A stretch of DNA of 64,000 nucleotides from assembly GCF_000428945.1 (NCBI RefSeq), contig NZ_AUAX01000005.1, positions 186,001-250,000 of the forward strand, in the 5' to 3' direction. Shown here in pieces: positions 62,735 through 64,000 of the stretch. The number at the start of each line of letters is the position of its first letter. The first letter of the stretch is position 1. The notes under the pieces were generated by a model. The model saw nothing but the letters and a program-made list of their open reading frames with translations. It did not search any database and was not told the origin of the DNA. The translations under genes were made by a program, and so were the position numbers. This DNA is from Hamadaea tsunoensis DSM 44101. GTDB taxonomy: Bacteria > Actinomycetota > Actinomycetes > Mycobacteriales > Micromonosporaceae.

Positions 62735-63526
62735 TCAACCCTTCATGTATGTCGTCACCCGGATCGCCGCGGTCACCGTCGTCGGTTCGTAGGCGCGGGT
62801 CTGGGTGTGGAAGGCGTTGGGGCCCATACCGACCACTGCCGTGACATCTTCGGCGGTGAGACTCATCGGCCACGTGAGGTCTTCGGAAGCAGTCGCTTGG
62901 AAGGCCGACAGCGAGGTCGCGAGCCGTTCCTCCTTGGCGGGATCCACGTCCAGAAGCCCGTGCGCCGCTCGTAGCTCGCTGAGGTGGTCCGCCAGCGGGG
63001 TGACGACTACGAGGCGGCCTCGTGGGGTGAGGATGCGGGCGTACTCGGGGCCGTTGCGGGGGGCGAAGACGTTGAGGAGGACGTCGACGGCGGAGTCCCG
63101 GAGGGGTAGCGGGCCCCACAGGTCGGTGAGCACCGCGGCGGCGCGGGGATGGCAGCGGGCGGCGCGGCGCAGGGCGGCCTTCGACACGTCCATGGCGAGC
63201 CCGGCCGCGTCGGGGGCGGCGTCCAGCGCGCCGGACAGGTAGAAACCGGTTCCGGCGCCGGCGTCGGCGACGAGGGCGGCCCCGCCGGGTACCGCGTCGG
63301 CGACGGCTGCGCGTACAGGCAGGTAGTGATGGAGGAACCCGGCGCGGGCCGCGACCATCTCGGGGGTGTCGCCGGCCGGGAGCCGCCGGCCGACGCCGAG
63401 GTGCGCGTAGCCGGCGCGGGCGACGTCGAAGCTGTGCCCGTGCGGGCAGCGCAGAGACCCGGGCGTCGCGGCCAGGCCGTCAGCGCAGAGCGGGCAGCGC
63501 AACGCGGCCACCACGGCGTCGTTCAT
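62735..63526 (-). CDS. rlmA: RlmA-type 23S rRNA (guanine-N1)-methyltransferase
   Basis: SAM-dependent methyltransferase of 263 residues. The N-terminal zinc ribbon is [21 protein letters not shown] (near 11-31), typical of RlmA(I)/RlmA(II) (TlrB), which methylate G745 or G748 of 23S rRNA. Next come the SAM motif [16 protein letters not shown] near 88-103 and [16 protein letters not shown] near 152. The TlrB form gives tylosin resistance in Streptomyces; which guanine is used here cannot be told. GGAG lies six bases before ATG 63526. Divergent from add, with 24 bp between starts. A 155-bp gap to the DUF4272 gene shows nothing notable. Confidence 0.85.
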   Translation of the reverse strand: MNDAVVAALRCPLCADGLAATPGSLRCPHGHSFDVARAGYAHLGVGRRLPAGDTPEMVAARAGFLHHYLPVRAAVADAVPGGAALVADAGAGTGFYLSGALDAAPDAAGLAMDVSKAALRRAARCHPRAAAVLTDLWGPLPLRDSAVDVLLNVFAPRNGPEYARILTPRGRLVVVTPLADHLSELRAAHGLLDVDPAKEERLATSLSAFQATASEDLTWPMSLTAEDVTAVVGMGPNAFHTQTRAYEPTTVTAAIRVTTYMKG

Positions 63527-63538
63527 CGTGTTCTCCGA

Positions 63539-63550
63539 TATGTTGGGTAC
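63539..63550 (+). promoter_or_regulatory. Leaderless -10 of add
   Basis: TATGTT (63539-63544), six bases, then ATG 63551; no ribosome-binding site. Confidence 0.6.
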
Positions 63551-64000
63551 ATGGTCGCACCCAGCCACGACGAGATCGTCAACGCCCCGAAGGCCCTGCT
63601 GCACGATCACCTGGACGGCGGCCTGCGGCCGGCGACCATCGTCGAGCTGGCGGCGGAGATCGGCCACCGGCTGCCCACGACCGACCCCGCCGAACTGGGG
63701 CAATGGTTCGCCGACGCGGCCGACTCCGGCTCGCTGGAGCGCTACCTGCAGACCTTCGGGCACACGGTGGCCGTCATGCAGACCGCCGAGGCGCTGCGCC
63801 GGGTGGCCGCCGAGTGCGCCCTCGACCTGGCCGCCGACGGCGTCGTGTACGCCGAGGTCCGCTACGCGCCCGAGCAGCACCTCGACCGGGGCCTGACGCT
63901 GCCGCAGGTGGTGGAGGCGGTGCTGGAGGGGTTCGCCGAGGGCACCGCGCGGGCCGCCGAGGCCGGCCGGACGATCCGGATCGGCTGCCTGCTCACCGCG
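63551..64000 (+). CDS. add: Adenosine deaminase (5' part, cut by window edge)
   Basis: Converts adenosine to inosine. Only the first 150 codons are visible. [12 protein letters not shown] (residues 17-28) carries the zinc-binding His-x-His and substrate region in the actinobacterial form ([12 protein letters not shown]). [13 protein letters not shown] near 105-117 is the second family motif. The zinc/catalytic residues further on lie beyond the edge. ATG 63551 follows TATGTT by six bases. It completes the nucleoside-salvage theme with cdd and deoA. Confidence 0.92.
   Translation, partial: MVAPSHDEIVNAPKALLHDHLDGGLRPATIVELAAEIGHRLPTTDPAELGQWFADAADSGSLERYLQTFGHTVAVMQTAEALRRVAAECALDLAADGVVYAEVRYAPEQHLDRGLTLPQVVEAVLEGFAEGTARAAEAGRTIRIGCLLTA

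Overview
The window is about 64 kb of very GC-rich chromosome with densely packed genes, many GTG starts and mostly small gaps. Gene order and protein character point to an actinobacterium, most likely a member of the Micromonosporaceae (Actinoplanes/Micromonospora type). That is an inference from conserved blocks (galU-moeA-rimJ-glpR, metG-tatD-rsmA-ispE, tRNA-Gln-glmU-prs-rplY-pth), from the Ku protein with a Lys/Ala tail, and from the DUF4383 membrane proteins. I call 58 protein genes (the last cut by the right edge) and two tRNAs. I see no rRNA, CRISPR array, insertion sequence or prophage.

Region by region. 0-3.9 kb: galU, a MoeA/gephyrin-like gene, rimJ and a membrane/coiled-coil protein that fits the GlpR/SepX cell-division receptor. 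4-7.8 kb: tRNA-Ala, a large secreted repeat protein and a DUF1906 glycosidase-like protein. 7.8-11.3 kb: ku, an unrecognised three-gene operon on the minus strand, and a lone AbiEi/DUF559-type gene. 11.3-22.2 kb: protein mannosyltransferase and rsmI sharing a divergent promoter, then metG, tatD, rsmA, ispE and an ABC-F protein. 22.3-26.2 kb: two DUF4383 proteins around a double GNAT protein, then a TetR regulator and fatty-acid desaturase with a paired operator. 26.3-31.2 kb: a truncated HTH gene, tRNA-Gln, glmU, prs, rplY and pth. 31.2-36.3 kb: a polyprenyl-phosphate sugar transferase followed by sulfate activation genes cysQ, cysD and cysN. 36.4-43.8 kb: RNA-ligase-like protein, BrkB-type membrane protein, galK, chitinase, galE, a CBS protein and trpS. 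43.9-54 kb: a maltodextrin locus (alpha-glucosidase, lipoprotein amylase, LacI-type regulator, MalEFG importer without its ATPase, neopullulanase-like enzyme). 54.3-64 kb: a nucleoside uptake and salvage block (BMP lipoprotein, ATPase, two permeases, cdd, deoA), a DUF4272 protein, an RlmA-type methyltransferase and the start of adenosine deaminase.

The parts work together mainly as housekeeping: UDP-sugar supply, ribosome maturation, isoprenoid and nucleotide synthesis, plus two scavenging systems (maltodextrins; nucleosides). Repeated sequence-level patterns stand out more than any single gene. (1) Many starts sit 6-8 bases after a -10 hexamer, so many mRNAs should be leaderless. (2) Three genes (cysN, galE, the amylase) have their last codons and stop tandemly duplicated just past the stop. 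(3) The pentamer CGTAC/GTACG appears strongly favoured in all frames and on both strands. I did not find a convincing wholly new system. The best candidates for unexplained biology are the three-gene operon beside ku, the acidic tail of CysQ, and the inverted repeat between tatD and rsmA.
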